From Terebella lapidaria (taxonomy: Eukaryota; Annelida; Polychaeta; Terebellida; Terebellidae), in assembly GCA_949152475.1 (NCBI GenBank), contig OX424570.1, positions 18,968,694 to 19,032,693 on the forward strand: a DNA stretch of 64,000 bases. Direction: 5' to 3'. The notes under the pieces were generated by a model. The model saw only the letters and a program-made list of their open reading frames with translations, had not been told where the DNA came from and searched no databases. Shown one piece after another: positions 21,201 through 29,760 of this stretch. Every line of letters begins with the position of its first letter. Positions within the stretch are counted from its first letter, which is position 1. The position numbers and the translations under genes were made by a program.

Positions 21201-24200
21201 TCGGTGCTATGGCGCTTTTTTTTTTTTTGAGTACCGGTTCATGTATTATTTTTTTGCATAAAGTGTGCTTGTACCATATTTTTTTTCTGGACCAGTAAAA
21301 ATATATATTTATTCAAAGTCTATTGGACCTACGAGGCTGATTTAGGACACCCCGAAAAAAGAATTTGTCGTCATTTCAAGAAAATTGTTTATGACAGCAA
21401 AAAAATATTGTTTTTTATCTCGTCCTGCCGATTTAAATATCTCATTATTTCAAAATAATTATGTCGTTATTTCGAGATAATTAAGTCATCTCGTTAACTC
21501 GAGATAGTATCTCATTATTTCGAGATGATTATGTCGCTACATTGTCTAACATTGAGATAGTATAGTTATATAGGACTCCAAAAAATACTGTTTTTATCTC
21601 GTTATTTTGAAATAGTTACCTCGTTATCTCCAAATAACGAGATAATGATTTCGAAATAACGAAACACTATCTCGAAATAACGAGATAGCTCTCGAAATAA
21701 CTAGATAACTATCTCGAAATAACGAGATAAAAAACATTTTTTTTTGGTTTCCTATATAATTATCTCAAAATACACGATGAAATAAATTTTTGCACGTCCT
21801 TAATCAGCCACAGTATGGATCAAATAACGAGTGGAAAATAGTAATTGATAACAGAATTAATAAAAAATAGTCATGTAATAAAAAAAAGTCATAAAATAAC
21901 TAAATAAAAACAAACGAAAAAATGTTTACTTTGAAAACTTTGGCAGACTCTCGTTACAACATATATCAACGATATAAACTTGTATTGTTTCTAAGCAAGA
22001 GTGTCTATATTGCCAAGCATGCAACTACCTATGTCTGTATGAAACAAGTTTCTCACGAAGCGGTTCACTGGGGGTGATGTTTTAATCAATGACAAGTGGA
22101 CGGGGCTCGTATGGAAAGTTAGGTGTCATTACTTCCGCGGCAATGGACTATGCTAGTGTCAGAATTTGAAAAATCATTTTCCGGACGACTCTCCTTCTCG
22201 ATCTCCTTGTTTTGAGCCAGTGTGGATATAACGACCAACAAATATCTTAAAAACGAATCTGTAAAGTACTAGTATTAGGTTGCTAGTTGATTGGTTTGTA
22301 GCTTTCACAGTTAAACGCCTGATTGGTTCCTGCAAGATTGCAATCCTGGACAGTCACTAATACAGCCACTTTGAGGACGCTCATCGACTTGCACAGATTT
22401 AAAATGTGGCCGCTGCTTGTAAAATACCATCATGGCAAAAAAAAAATCTGACGCGGGAGGTTTGAGACGACGCGCGCGGGAACGCAAACCAAAACATTTA
22501 TTTTTTTTGGCCTTATTTTTTGTTGTTTGCGAATAGGCGATTGTCGAGTGACAATAGAAGTCTATATTCTAGTGATATACCGTACGCTGAAGATACATCC
22601 CGGTGAATTCCAATCTCACGTCGAGCATCAAGTAAATGCATAAAACTGTATTAGGACTCAGAATTTCCGTGATGGGGCCAAAGTGCATCAGATTGCACAC
22701 TTTTGTCTCAGTCTTTGGCCATCATATTTTCCCCCATTTTTTTTAAAGATAGGTCTACTGAAATTTGATTTGATATCGCCGTTCAAACTTCGACCCAGGT
22801 GAAGTAACTCAATGTGTTCATTGAGTAGGCCTATTTCAGTAGGCCTATCCTTAAACAATTGGTGAAAAATATGATGGCCAATGACTGAGAAAAAAGTTTG
22901 CAATCTGCTGCACTTTGGCCCCATCACGGAAATTCCGAGTCCTAATACAGTTTTGTGCATTTGCTTGAGGCTCGACGTGTGATTAGAATTCACCGGGATG
23001 TATCTTCAGGTTTACAATTGCAAAAACATTCTTATTCTGTATGGATCGTATTCCACGTACGGTATATCACTTGCAGATCTGTTAGCGACAATGAGTATAT
23101 CGAGGGACATATTGTACCATAGAATATCGGCGACCTTACCGAAACCAGCGTGTCAAACGCAAAGCGGCCATAAATAAATATGACGTAGGTGACTTATCCA
23201 ACTAGGGAAGCAGCACATTGATTTGGGGCAAACGTTCCTTTCAGGGGTACCTTGTAAAGAGATCTGTTTCCATTTTCCAGATACGCGCAGGTGCCATAAA
23301 CTGACGCTTTATATCTAGACGCATCCTATGCATGTTTGGGCCTGGATGCCTAGTTATTCAAAATAAAAGTATGCGGCACGAAAAACAAAACTAGCGGCAT
23401 AGTTGTTCGATTTACGCTTTCGATGACAGAGTGTCGAGGACAGATTTGATGACACGTAGACAGCTCGATGATGTTGACAGTTTATTATAAATTCAAGAGT
23501 CTTACCGGTAAAAAAATCCTATTCAAATTGTAAACAGGGTATTATTGTACTGGGTGAGCCTCTTAATGTTCGATACGCTGTTCGATTACTAGGAAAAGAA
23601 AGTGAAGTTAATGTAAAATTAATCATTCGAAAGTAAAGACACTACACATAGATTCTTCTTATTTCTCACAGCCATTCAGATCCGAGGTTTGTCAATGTCA
23701 GATGTCAATTAGTTTATATGACAGACGTTATAATATTACCATAATCAGTTGCCATTTTCTAACCATTCGTTTGCGTTTATTATACTGTTAATTTTACAAC
23801 GCTATTCCAGAGCTAGTTACCGATTTAAGGCCTTTACTCAACAAAAGTGCCTGGCTGGTCTCTGAACTCCTGCAACAAGATTAGGGTTTAATATATTCCC
23901 GGTTTTCCTGGAACCGGATCCCATATTTATGTATGGGAGTTCATCAAGTTCCTTTGAGAGCGCCTGACTTTGGAAAGTAATTTTTGTTTCAGAGCAATGA
24001 CTCGTATGAATGGACAGTAAAATTTGTTGTCTTTCACTGCAAATTCACTATCACATTTATGGATTCGGCCATGTAGCTGAACTTGCAAGTTATCTTACGA
24101 GGAAATACATCATAGATCTGTCACATAAACAATTATATGGTAGGATATCACATGACACGATACAAACGGATGTACACCCTTTGTCTTGTATGAAATATTC

Positions 24201-27120
24201 CAACATAAACAGCACATAGTGAATGAAATTAGTCCCGTTAAGCATTATTTGTTTCCAAAACCAAGAAGGGAGGGGAGGGGGGGGGGGGGAGGGGAGGGGC
24301 ATGTGTGCTGCTACATCCAGGATGTACTACTTTGTAGAACTATGATGGTGTGTACGGGCCGAAGACATGGCACCGCCACTTTTATACTCTCATAAATGGA
24401 ACACTGTATATATTGTGAATAGACAGCTATTTGAAAGAAAAAATTCTCAACAAAAGCAGAAATATCTTTTATTAAATTATATCTATAGACAGGCAACAAT
24501 TGGCAATGACATCGTGGGTTTTGCTATTACATTTATTTCCATCAGTTATACAAATGAACGTGTAACAATAACTACGGCCATTAATAAATGCAGTTGATAA
24601 TTGTCCATGTCTAGTCCATGGCTAGTTACAATTGGATCAGAACAAATACTAAAAATATGTCCCTTTTCAGACACTTTATCATGTAGTACTTTAAAGTTGT
24701 AATAAATTTCAAAATCAGCCAAATTTAGCATTCTTGTTTGTCACACAAACTTGAAAGTACATGTCGAGATAGTCGGAAATATATAGGAAATATGCAGGAA
24801 ATCGTACATGAAAACAGTGGATACAGAATGATCGGGCTGTCTACATTGCCGGTTGCCACAGTATCTAGACAAATACCAATTACGTCATGAGACTGTGTGT
24901 AGAACTCGCCCGCCGCTTTGAGGAAAAAATTGATGCGAAATAGACTGGCCCGAATTTGAATGTTGATTTGGCAACTCATTTTTAGACCCAAATTTGTACA
25001 ATTACTCATTTTATTGACAACAAGAAGATACCGCAGAATGGATAAATTTTGAAAATTCCAAAAGCGATCATAGCTTTAACACCATTCGCCCTAGGCTATT
25101 GGATTTGAATTATGTAACATACAACACTCTCACCATAACAAGTTGTTGTTTATCATCACAGGGATGTGCCCAGACCAAGGTGTGTGTTACATCTATGGTT
25201 TCGACTTGGACTGGGATGATGCAGACGTCGTTTGTTCAGCCCTGAAACCTGGTCGCTCACACCTAGTCAAAGTCCGCTCTCTCGCTCACAACACCGCCCT
25301 TGGTGATATCGTCGGTGAGCCATTATAATATTTTCATATACGTTCGCTTGTTATCACATCAAAGTCGATCGTAAATTTTAAGCATAAAAATGTGGACGAC
25401 AACAACGACGGACGCAACGTCAGGCCAATAGGTTATCGGTCCAGAGGTCCGGTAACTTAAAAATGCCAGAAAAAGTGTTGGAGGACGTGCCATTGGTAAG
25501 AAAAACCTTCCGATTAACCAAGTGATGGTTGTTTCATATTTGAACACATGTCATGTGTGTGTTGTACTCGGAATGATTGATCGCATTAAATTTAGATACA
25601 CTGAGGATTAATTTCATGTTTCTTTTATATTGGATGAAATGAGTGACAGAAGCTTTGGAAGAATACAAGATTGATGATATTCTGATTGTGAAATATTCTG
25701 TATTGTGCTGTCATATTTTCTGACTGAAATTGAACATTGGCGTGATATTTATCTTCAGCAAGACTCAGTGTATTTGTGATTTTCCATCCTTTGCTAAAAA
25801 TAAATCCATGTTCGGATGAGTTTCAGTAAACAAGTCACAGTTTAGAATTCTGGGTTACAATGATATGTGATTGAATAACTGCCACCTGCTGTCACTTACC
25901 ACCAAAAGTTCCTATTTTTCTGGATGTTGGTTGAGTTAAAAAAAAAATGTTCGGAATAGCACACCGAACATTTTATTCTTATGAATTCACAATATCGACT
26001 CCATGTTCTTTTCATTCGCATAGTAATATGTCGAAAGGCCCATTTCGTCAACAAGAAATCAATGATATGGAATGACATTCCATTTGCAAATCACTGAAAT
26101 AAGCTGTTTTTTGTTTTTCGTACGATATTGAACGACGAGAATATCTATCAAATCGAGTGACTTTTTGGTGACATTCTTGAGGTGTATCCCTGTTGTTTTC
26201 ATGTTCTACGACGATCTATTGTACACGATTTTTTTTCTGACCATCTTGAAAACTGCTCACCAGGTAGTTTCGATATTGATTCCTTCAGAATATTTCTATG
26301 AAATTTCATATTTTGTGAGAATAACGTGCATACTACATTTTGTACATTGCGAACTATGTACGACATTATGCTTTAGCAATGTACATTTTGGCGTTTAGGA
26401 CAAAAGTTGATGTGAACAAAGTCAGTCATTGTGAGCAAGTGTTATATTATATTGAATTCGAACGACAATAACACTGCAAGGATAAGGCTGAAAGACGAAA
26501 TGTATCTCAACTAGCAAATGGAAAAATTGGAGAAAGTAGCGAGGACAATAACATTACAACTGGAAGTATTGTCAAGTTCTCCAAAATAGATTGCAACAGT
26601 AACTACAGAATGTTCTGGAAATAGAATCTCATCAATAGCGATAGTAAACAAAGGATACTATTGAAAATGAATGTATTGTATATATGACTGTGTCACTTTG
26701 AAAATGACAATACAATCGGTTGTGGGTAACATATCACACTGGGTCAATAGAATGTGGCAGATTTTGCTAAAAAAAAAAAAACATCATAAACATTACCTTC
26801 GCTGATACACAGCTATGTTTTCACTCATTTATTTTTTCGTTGATATTTTTATTTTCCACATTTACCATCCTTCGACAGAGAGCTTTCCACCGGAGACCAG
26901 TTTCTGGACTGGCGGTCGTCGCCCAGATGGTGGCGGTCAATTCGAGTTCTACTGGACTCACAACAATGAACCCTTCTCATACACCAACTGGCACACTGAC
27001 AGTAACCAACCATGGGAGACTGACCCCGATCACGACTGTGTCAGTGGCTATAAATTCTGGGACTGGAAGTGGAATGACTGGCGATGCTGGCAAAGGAATA
27101 TGTACTTCTGCGAACTGTAG
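17988..27120 (+). CDS. Secreted PAN/apple-like plus C-type lectin domain protein (three exons)
   Basis: Exons 17988-18285, 25162-25314 and 26879-27120 join in phase 1 at both junctions and give 230 residues. Residues 1-20 are a signal peptide (hydrophobic LMWILGSGVICYV). Residues about 21-99 hold a cysteine-bearing PAN/apple-like module (CAKVCNGTCEGFNYYSVIKTC). Residues 102-228 form a C-type lectin-like domain. It has an extra N-terminal pair C102 and C108, canonical cysteines C124, C204, C220 and C228, W188 in SYTNW, and a WND motif at 215-217. The usual EPN or QPD sugar motif is not clear (NQPW instead), so calcium-dependent sugar binding is uncertain. The protein is probably extracellular, a candidate pattern-recognition or adhesion lectin. 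Intron 1 (6.9 kb) is swollen by the arm 2 repeats. The start is the first ATG, directly before the signal peptide. RNA evidence is not available here. Confidence 0.85.
18600..18745 (+). repeat. Family A copy in lectin intron 1
   Basis: The run reads ATACCCAGGTATGAAGTAAT, CAGATTCCGTTATACGATCT, TGTCCTGGAAAGAGTGAGCG and GACAGCCGTTATGGATT. It matches arm 1 at 8480-8560 and 7690-7825 inverted, and more distantly the copies at 9.3 and 11.7 kb. It therefore predates the inverted duplication. Confidence 0.55.
19225..20400 (+). repeat. Tandem-unit repeat family C (~339-bp unit, two full units plus a partial)
   Basis: A CTGTCTGTCTG tract (about 19345-19372) precedes CATAACTCGGAAATAAATGG at 19381. The second unit starts CATAACTCAAAGGCAAACGG at 19720. 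Shared words include GAAATTTATAGGG, TTTTGTCAAAATC, GGTTGCCATGGCAA and CACTTCCCGATCGTATGG-like text. A diverged part follows at 20130-20330 (GCGACAAGGTCAAGGTCACA), and the same part recurs at 32565-32795. A poly-purine G run lies at 19306-19327. The block is missing from arm 1, so it was inserted after the inverted duplication or lost from arm 1. No coding function is apparent. Confidence 0.62.
20480..20815 (-). repeat. Exon-like conserved block, arm 2 copy
   Basis: On the minus strand this matches 6405-6720 and, less fully, 5375-5570. It begins after CATGTTTCCAG with GATACGGTCGAGATGAAA. It has an acceptor-like TTTGTTTGTTTCAG in the middle and an open stretch DEANNNTLYDTLFPCKFTPF that runs on for about 30 codons. 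No protein family was recognised. It is part of intron 1 of the lectin gene but antisense to it. Confidence 0.35.
21153..22512. mobile_element. Non-autonomous PIF/Harbinger-like element with TTA target duplication
   Basis: The left end is GGCC followed by an A run and then ATGTTTTGGTTTGCGT. The right end is the inverted GGGAACGCAAACCAAAACAT with the T run and GGCC. The terminal repeats are about 34 bp. TTA flanks both sides (21150-21152 and 22513-22515). Arm 1 gives the empty site: around 5030-5045 the same flanks join with a single TTA. A 3-bp TTA duplication with GG-starting ends fits the PIF/Harbinger superfamily. There is no transposase frame inside. A palindromic ATCTCG array (21330-21835) is nested in it. 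Confidence 0.8.
21330..21835. repeat. Nested palindromic array of ATCTCGTTATTTCGAGAT type
   Basis: The words TATCTCGTTATTT and AAATAACGAGATA occur many times on both strands between about 21417 and 21735, so the region is self-complementary and could fold into cruciforms. Ends near 21340 (GGCTGATTTAGGAC) and 21805-21820 (inverted CTTAATCAGCC) look like imperfect terminal repeats, so this may be an element inserted into the 1360-bp one. A faint relative (CGAGATAATTGTCAACATTG) is at about 33340. Confidence 0.65.
22560..23070. mobile_element. Palindromic (foldback) element, arm 2 copy
   Basis: It has the same organisation as 4516-4985: inward-facing GAAGATACATCCCGGTGAAT ends, CCGTGATGGGGCCAAAGTGC, GGCCATCATATTTTCCCCC and the central AATGTGTTCATTGAG. 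Its presence at collinear positions in both arms shows the insertion is older than the inverted duplication. Confidence 0.62.
24692..25080 (-). mobile_element. MITE with TTAAAG-type ends, arm 2 copy
   Basis: On the minus strand it starts TTAAAGCTATGATCGCTTTT and ends near AACTTTAAAG. It shares ACACACAGTCTCATGACGTA, the GTGGCAACCGGCAATG core and GACAAACAAGAATGCTA with 5948-6386. It lies only ~80 bp upstream of lectin exon 2 and therefore close to its splice acceptor. Confidence 0.55.
25162..25314 (+). CDS. Lectin gene exon 2: N-terminal half of the C-type lectin domain
   Basis: The acceptor TCATCACAG and donor GTGAGC bound 153 bases, residues 100-150 (MCPDQGVCYIYGFDLDWDDA, then VVCSALKPG and LVKVRSLAHN). 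It corresponds to the first beta strand and first helix of the lectin fold, with C108 and C124. Its dead copy at 1433-1572 differs by a deletion and substitutions, while this one keeps an open frame, as expected for a functional exon. Confidence 0.88.
25362..25465 (-). mobile_element. Short end-fragment of the GGTTACCGG-ended transposon
   Basis: On the minus strand: AAGTTACCGGACCTCTGG, CCGATAACCTATTGGC, GTTGCGTCCGTCGTTGTTGT and GTCCACATTTTTATG, the 5' end of the copies at 57274 and 62428. Only the first ~100 bp are present. It lies in lectin intron 2, right at the outer limit of arm 2. Confidence 0.7.
25466..26878. other. Rest of lectin intron 2; nothing further seen
   Basis: AT-rich intron sequence. 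No open frame with a signature and no repeat matched elsewhere. A short A run precedes the acceptor region near 26770. Confidence 0.5.
26879..27120 (+). CDS. Lectin gene exon 3: C-terminal half of the C-type lectin domain, with stop
   Basis: The acceptor TTCGACAG precedes 242 bases, residues 151-230: SFWTGGRRPDGG, FEFYWTHNNEPFSYTNW, then DPDHDC, the WND motif in WKWNDWRC, and NMYFCEL before TAG. WTGG, W188, WND and the last two cysteines fit the C-type lectin fold. An alternative reading frame over the same bases is open for about 99 codons but has no family signature. Confidence 0.88.
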
Positions 27121-27468
27121 CTGTAGCCGGTTTTGTTGACGTTGTGGGTGACGTTGTTTTGTGCGTGGGATTACTGGCGAATATTCAATGTATTTTATCT
27201 GTTGAATAGATATGTATGTATGATGGATGTACGTAAAGTTATGTATGATATCTGCAAATCAGAAACGGTGTGTGTGTATATATTTCATTGGTACATGTAT
27301 ATATACATGAAGACGCAAAAACTTGAGGTTTTCTAGCAAAACGAGTTTCAATGGTGTAGTATATCCCATTTCACTACGATAAGCACTTTAATGGATTGTA
27401 CTAAATTATTGTGGTATACATGTATTACAACATGCAGCATACCTATTGAATTGTATATAAATTGGTAC

Positions 27469-27474
27469 AATAAA
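27469..27474 (+). terminator. Polyadenylation signal AATAAA of the lectin gene
   Basis: This is a clear AATAAA about 350 bases after the lectin stop codon. It would give a 3' UTR of about 370 bases. Confidence 0.55.
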
Positions 27475-27539
27475 AAGCAAATTGGTTGAGCTGTTATACT
27501 CACCTTTTATTCTATATTTTTTTTCATGATGGGTACCAC

Positions 27540-27800
27540 TTGTGCTTGTTGTGCTGTAAGAATTTCTCACTCTTTCTGGAACACCTGATTTAACCTCATG
27601 GTCTGTTAATCGAGATGCCGTTGTAACCAAGCGGAAACGTTGTATCAATAACATTCGCTGATTGGCTGACGGTCGTAAGCCCCGCCCAGTCCTCACGTGC
27701 TTTAAAGTATTGATAGGGGAGCCCGGTGATTTGATTGGATGATCATCGATCGTGTGCTGGTTTCCGATGGAGCCTGTTGCCAACGGTGCGGTCGGGCCTC
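27540..27800 (-). promoter_or_regulatory. Promoter-like block with CCAAT, E-box and GC-box words
   Basis: Read on the minus strand it contains CCAATCAAATC (about 27735), CACGTG (27695), GGGCGGGGC (27677) and GCCAATCAGCG (27657) within ~85 bp, in locally GC-rich sequence. This dense set is typical of housekeeping-type polymerase II promoters. The sequence on the transcribed side (27540-27600) is a family A repeat fragment, and no gene is visible there. It could be a promoter carried by a repeat or a chance cluster. Confidence 0.3.
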
Positions 27801-27809
27801 TATAGACTG

Positions 27810-28432
27810 ACCATATTCCACATTACCCAAACAGGTGATCATGGAGTAAAGTTATACTATATACGACTTCCTATCGAATGTGCCTATATTGAGCTCAATC
27901 TTTAAGTGGTTTAGGAGTTATCTCCATAAAGCTCTCATTTTGAAGAAAAAGTGTGTGAAGTCCAAAAAAATTTTCAATGACGATAAAAAATGTTTCACAT
28001 TTATTCGGCTGCAATGACTTGATTTCAGACCCAAACTTTTTTTTTCGCTATCTCCTCCGAAAATAAAAAATGACCACTATGCGCAGACCGTGGGACTCAA
28101 GGGCAATGAAACATATGCACGGCACAAAGGTACATTCGGATAATGATTAAAAAAAAAACATCTGAACAGATTAGAGAAAAAGACTGCCAAAGTCAAACAT
28201 TGAGCAGTATTCCTAAAAAATTACCCAAATTTGGAAAAAAACCGCAAAATTTTAAGAATAAAAAAATGCCTTCCTCTCGAATTATTTTTAGGCACTTTTT
28301 TCCCAAATTGTCAGAAAGATTCGACAGAGAACTTAAAAGGTATTAATGTTAATGCCGGATGGACGGCTAGGTGGACAGACGACGAATGCACTGCCATGCC
28401 AATAGGTTTCCCGACAATAGGCTCGGTAACAT
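27810..28432 (-). mobile_element. Truncated GGTTACCGG-ended transposon
   Basis: The minus strand begins ATGTTACCGAGCCTATTG and AACCTATTGGCATGGCAG. It runs parallel to 62428-62930 through AAAAATAATTCGAGAGGAAG, GACTTTGGCAGTC and AATCTGTTCAGATG, up to the first tandem unit (GATAGGAAGTCGTATATAG). It stops there, so the 134-bp array and the far end are missing. Small plus-strand frames here have no meaning. Confidence 0.65.
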
Positions 28433-28465
28433 AAAAACACTTTTGTCCTATATTATTCCTCTCGT

Positions 28466-28471
28466 TTTATT
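28466..28471 (-). terminator. Polyadenylation signal of the SET gene
   Basis: AATAAA on the minus strand, starting 22 bases after the stop codon. This implies a very short 3' UTR. Confidence 0.5.
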
Positions 28472-28492
28472 GATAGATATCATACACGGACA

Positions 28493-28762
28493 CTAAGATA
28501 ATTCATTCAATCTCCGACCTTCATCGTAAAAAAACTTTGGATCTATTCCCAGATTGGTTGCGTATGAATCTCCATAGTATACAAACAGCTCCATGCCCGG
28601 TGCTATATCTTTTGCAGTTATGTAATATATCTGTCCGTAACAGGCATACCGAACTACATTCTCTTCACTAATATGGCGTGGACAGTTGATGTATCTCAGC
28701 CAGTTGGATTCGTCCTTATTCCAGCCATCAACATAATAGGAAATTTCGTCGAATTTTGTAAC
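28493..28762 (-). CDS. SET gene exon B (C-terminal half of the SET domain, stop)
   Basis: It codes residues 81-169, from VTKFDEISYYVDGW to RRLNELS. The intron to exon A is 179 bases, with a pyrimidine-containing acceptor. Confidence 0.78.
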   Translation of the reverse strand, partial: VTKFDEISYYVDGWNKDESNWLRYINCPRHISEENVVRYACYGQIYYITAKDIAPGMELFVYYGDSYATNLGIDPKFFYDEGRRLNELS

Positions 28763-29181
28763 CTGGAGAACACAAATTACTTGCAAATAATATGTCAGTC
28801 ATATACATGAAAATGTGGTTATTATAATAGTTAAATAAATAAATTTAAGATTTTGTTTCATAGAAGTCTTGAAAAAATATTACTGATATATAGTATTTAC
28901 TATATTGAACTTACACTTGGATGAATGAATAAAGTACTTACTATCCAAGCATATGCTAAATCGTATTCCGCTGCTTCTTGGTGAGTGACAATTGCCCCGT
29001 CATAAACACCAAGCCACGTATTTTTAGGGATAAATGTCTTAGCGAACACCCCTAATCCTGCGTCTGGTATAATTGACTTGTCCAACCTGAACCACCTCTC
29101 TGGCAGTGTCTTGTATGACCTGTAGGGTTCGCCCATTGTAAACTGGAAGGGTTGAGGTGTTGATAAATTTTGATAAAGCAT
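28493..29181 (-). CDS. SET-domain protein, PRDM9-like, without zinc fingers (two exons)
   Basis: Exons 29181-28942 and 28762-28493 join in phase 0 (donor ATA|GTAAGT, acceptor CTCCAG|GTT) and give 169 residues. PRDM-type SET landmarks are in order: SIIPDAGLGVFA (36-47), the start of the core WLGVYDG (56-62), NWLRYINCPR (100-109), and ELFVYYGDSYATNLGI (138-153) with the catalytic-tyrosine region YYGD. In PRDM proteins this domain methylates histone H3 lysines or has lost activity. No zinc fingers follow; the protein stops 16 residues after the SET end. M1 has an in-frame stop upstream, but a good acceptor (CAACCCTTCCAG) at 29143 suggests that exon A could start at residue 14 with further 5' exons. 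It is likely nuclear. Activity cannot be judged from sequence. Confidence 0.8.
28942..29181 (-). CDS. SET gene exon A (N-terminal half of the SET domain)
   Basis: It codes residues 1-80 up to YDLAYAWI and ends at a strong GTAAGT donor. See the full gene entry for the alternative 5' boundary at 29142. Confidence 0.75.
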
Positions 29182-29529
29182 GTTGATAAAACATAATCAA
29201 GCCTGGTATGTAAATGCATCACCAATCAATCATCTTTCGAGTTTCTACGACTTTTCAGTACTAAAAAGTAGACACATGCGGTTATATGTAGCTGTCAATG
29301 GTAATCCGCAGCTGTCACAAATGTTCTGAGAAAGTTGATAATTTTATTGTGGTATATTTCTTCTCCTTATTCCTTCTTTCGACCCCCCCCCCCCCCCCCA
29401 TGGTTCCTCAGTTTGCTTCCATATGGCGTACACACAAACTCACACAACACGGCTAATGTTACCGGACCGCTACCCATATTCACACTCTACTCACGCATTA
29501 CCAAGATAGGAAATCTTTTGCAAATATTG

Positions 29530-29760
29530 TCACAAAAAGCACATTATTGGCACACTATAAATACGCACTGGTTGTGACGAGAAGAATATTTCCCGGTTGA
29601 CCAGTTTGGGGTCGGGACAGTCCATTTCCAGCACATGACTGAATTCTTGCAGCGTTACATCATGCATTATCATCAGCAGACACACTACACGCAAAATATC
29701 TGGAAACGAGAAACTGCATGTATTTTTCGTGACATCATATTCCAGCGAGAACTAAAATCA
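29530..29760 (-). other. Unassigned open stretch with protein-like sequence
   Basis: The minus strand is open for about 75 codons, including MIMHDVTLQEFSHVLEMDCP and then DPKLVNREIFFSSQPV. Composition is protein-like and an acceptor TTTCCAG is present near 29703, but no consensus donor and no family were recognised. It lies 350 bp upstream of the SET gene and could be a 5' exon or a decayed fragment. Confidence 0.25.

Larger units (their letters stand above)
18595..25365 (+). repeat. Inverted segmental duplication, arm 2 (lectin intron 1 and exon 2)
   Basis: This is the partner of 1390-8555. It covers nearly all of lectin intron 1, exon 2 and the first ~50 bases of intron 2. Relative to arm 1 it has gained the tandem family C block (19225-20400), a Harbinger-like element (21153-22512) and a separate MITE (24692-25080). 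Because the lectin gene is intact here and broken in arm 1, arm 2 is the likely parent copy. Confidence 0.82.

Noticed and set aside
21417-21735. CRISPR array
   Set aside because: The repeats are palindromic and contiguous, without unique spacers of fixed length, and the DNA is from an animal.
26840-27139. 99-codon plus frame overlapping lectin exon 3
   Set aside because: It is out of frame with a clear lectin domain and rich in Thr/Gly/Ser from the shifted reading; no signature of its own.
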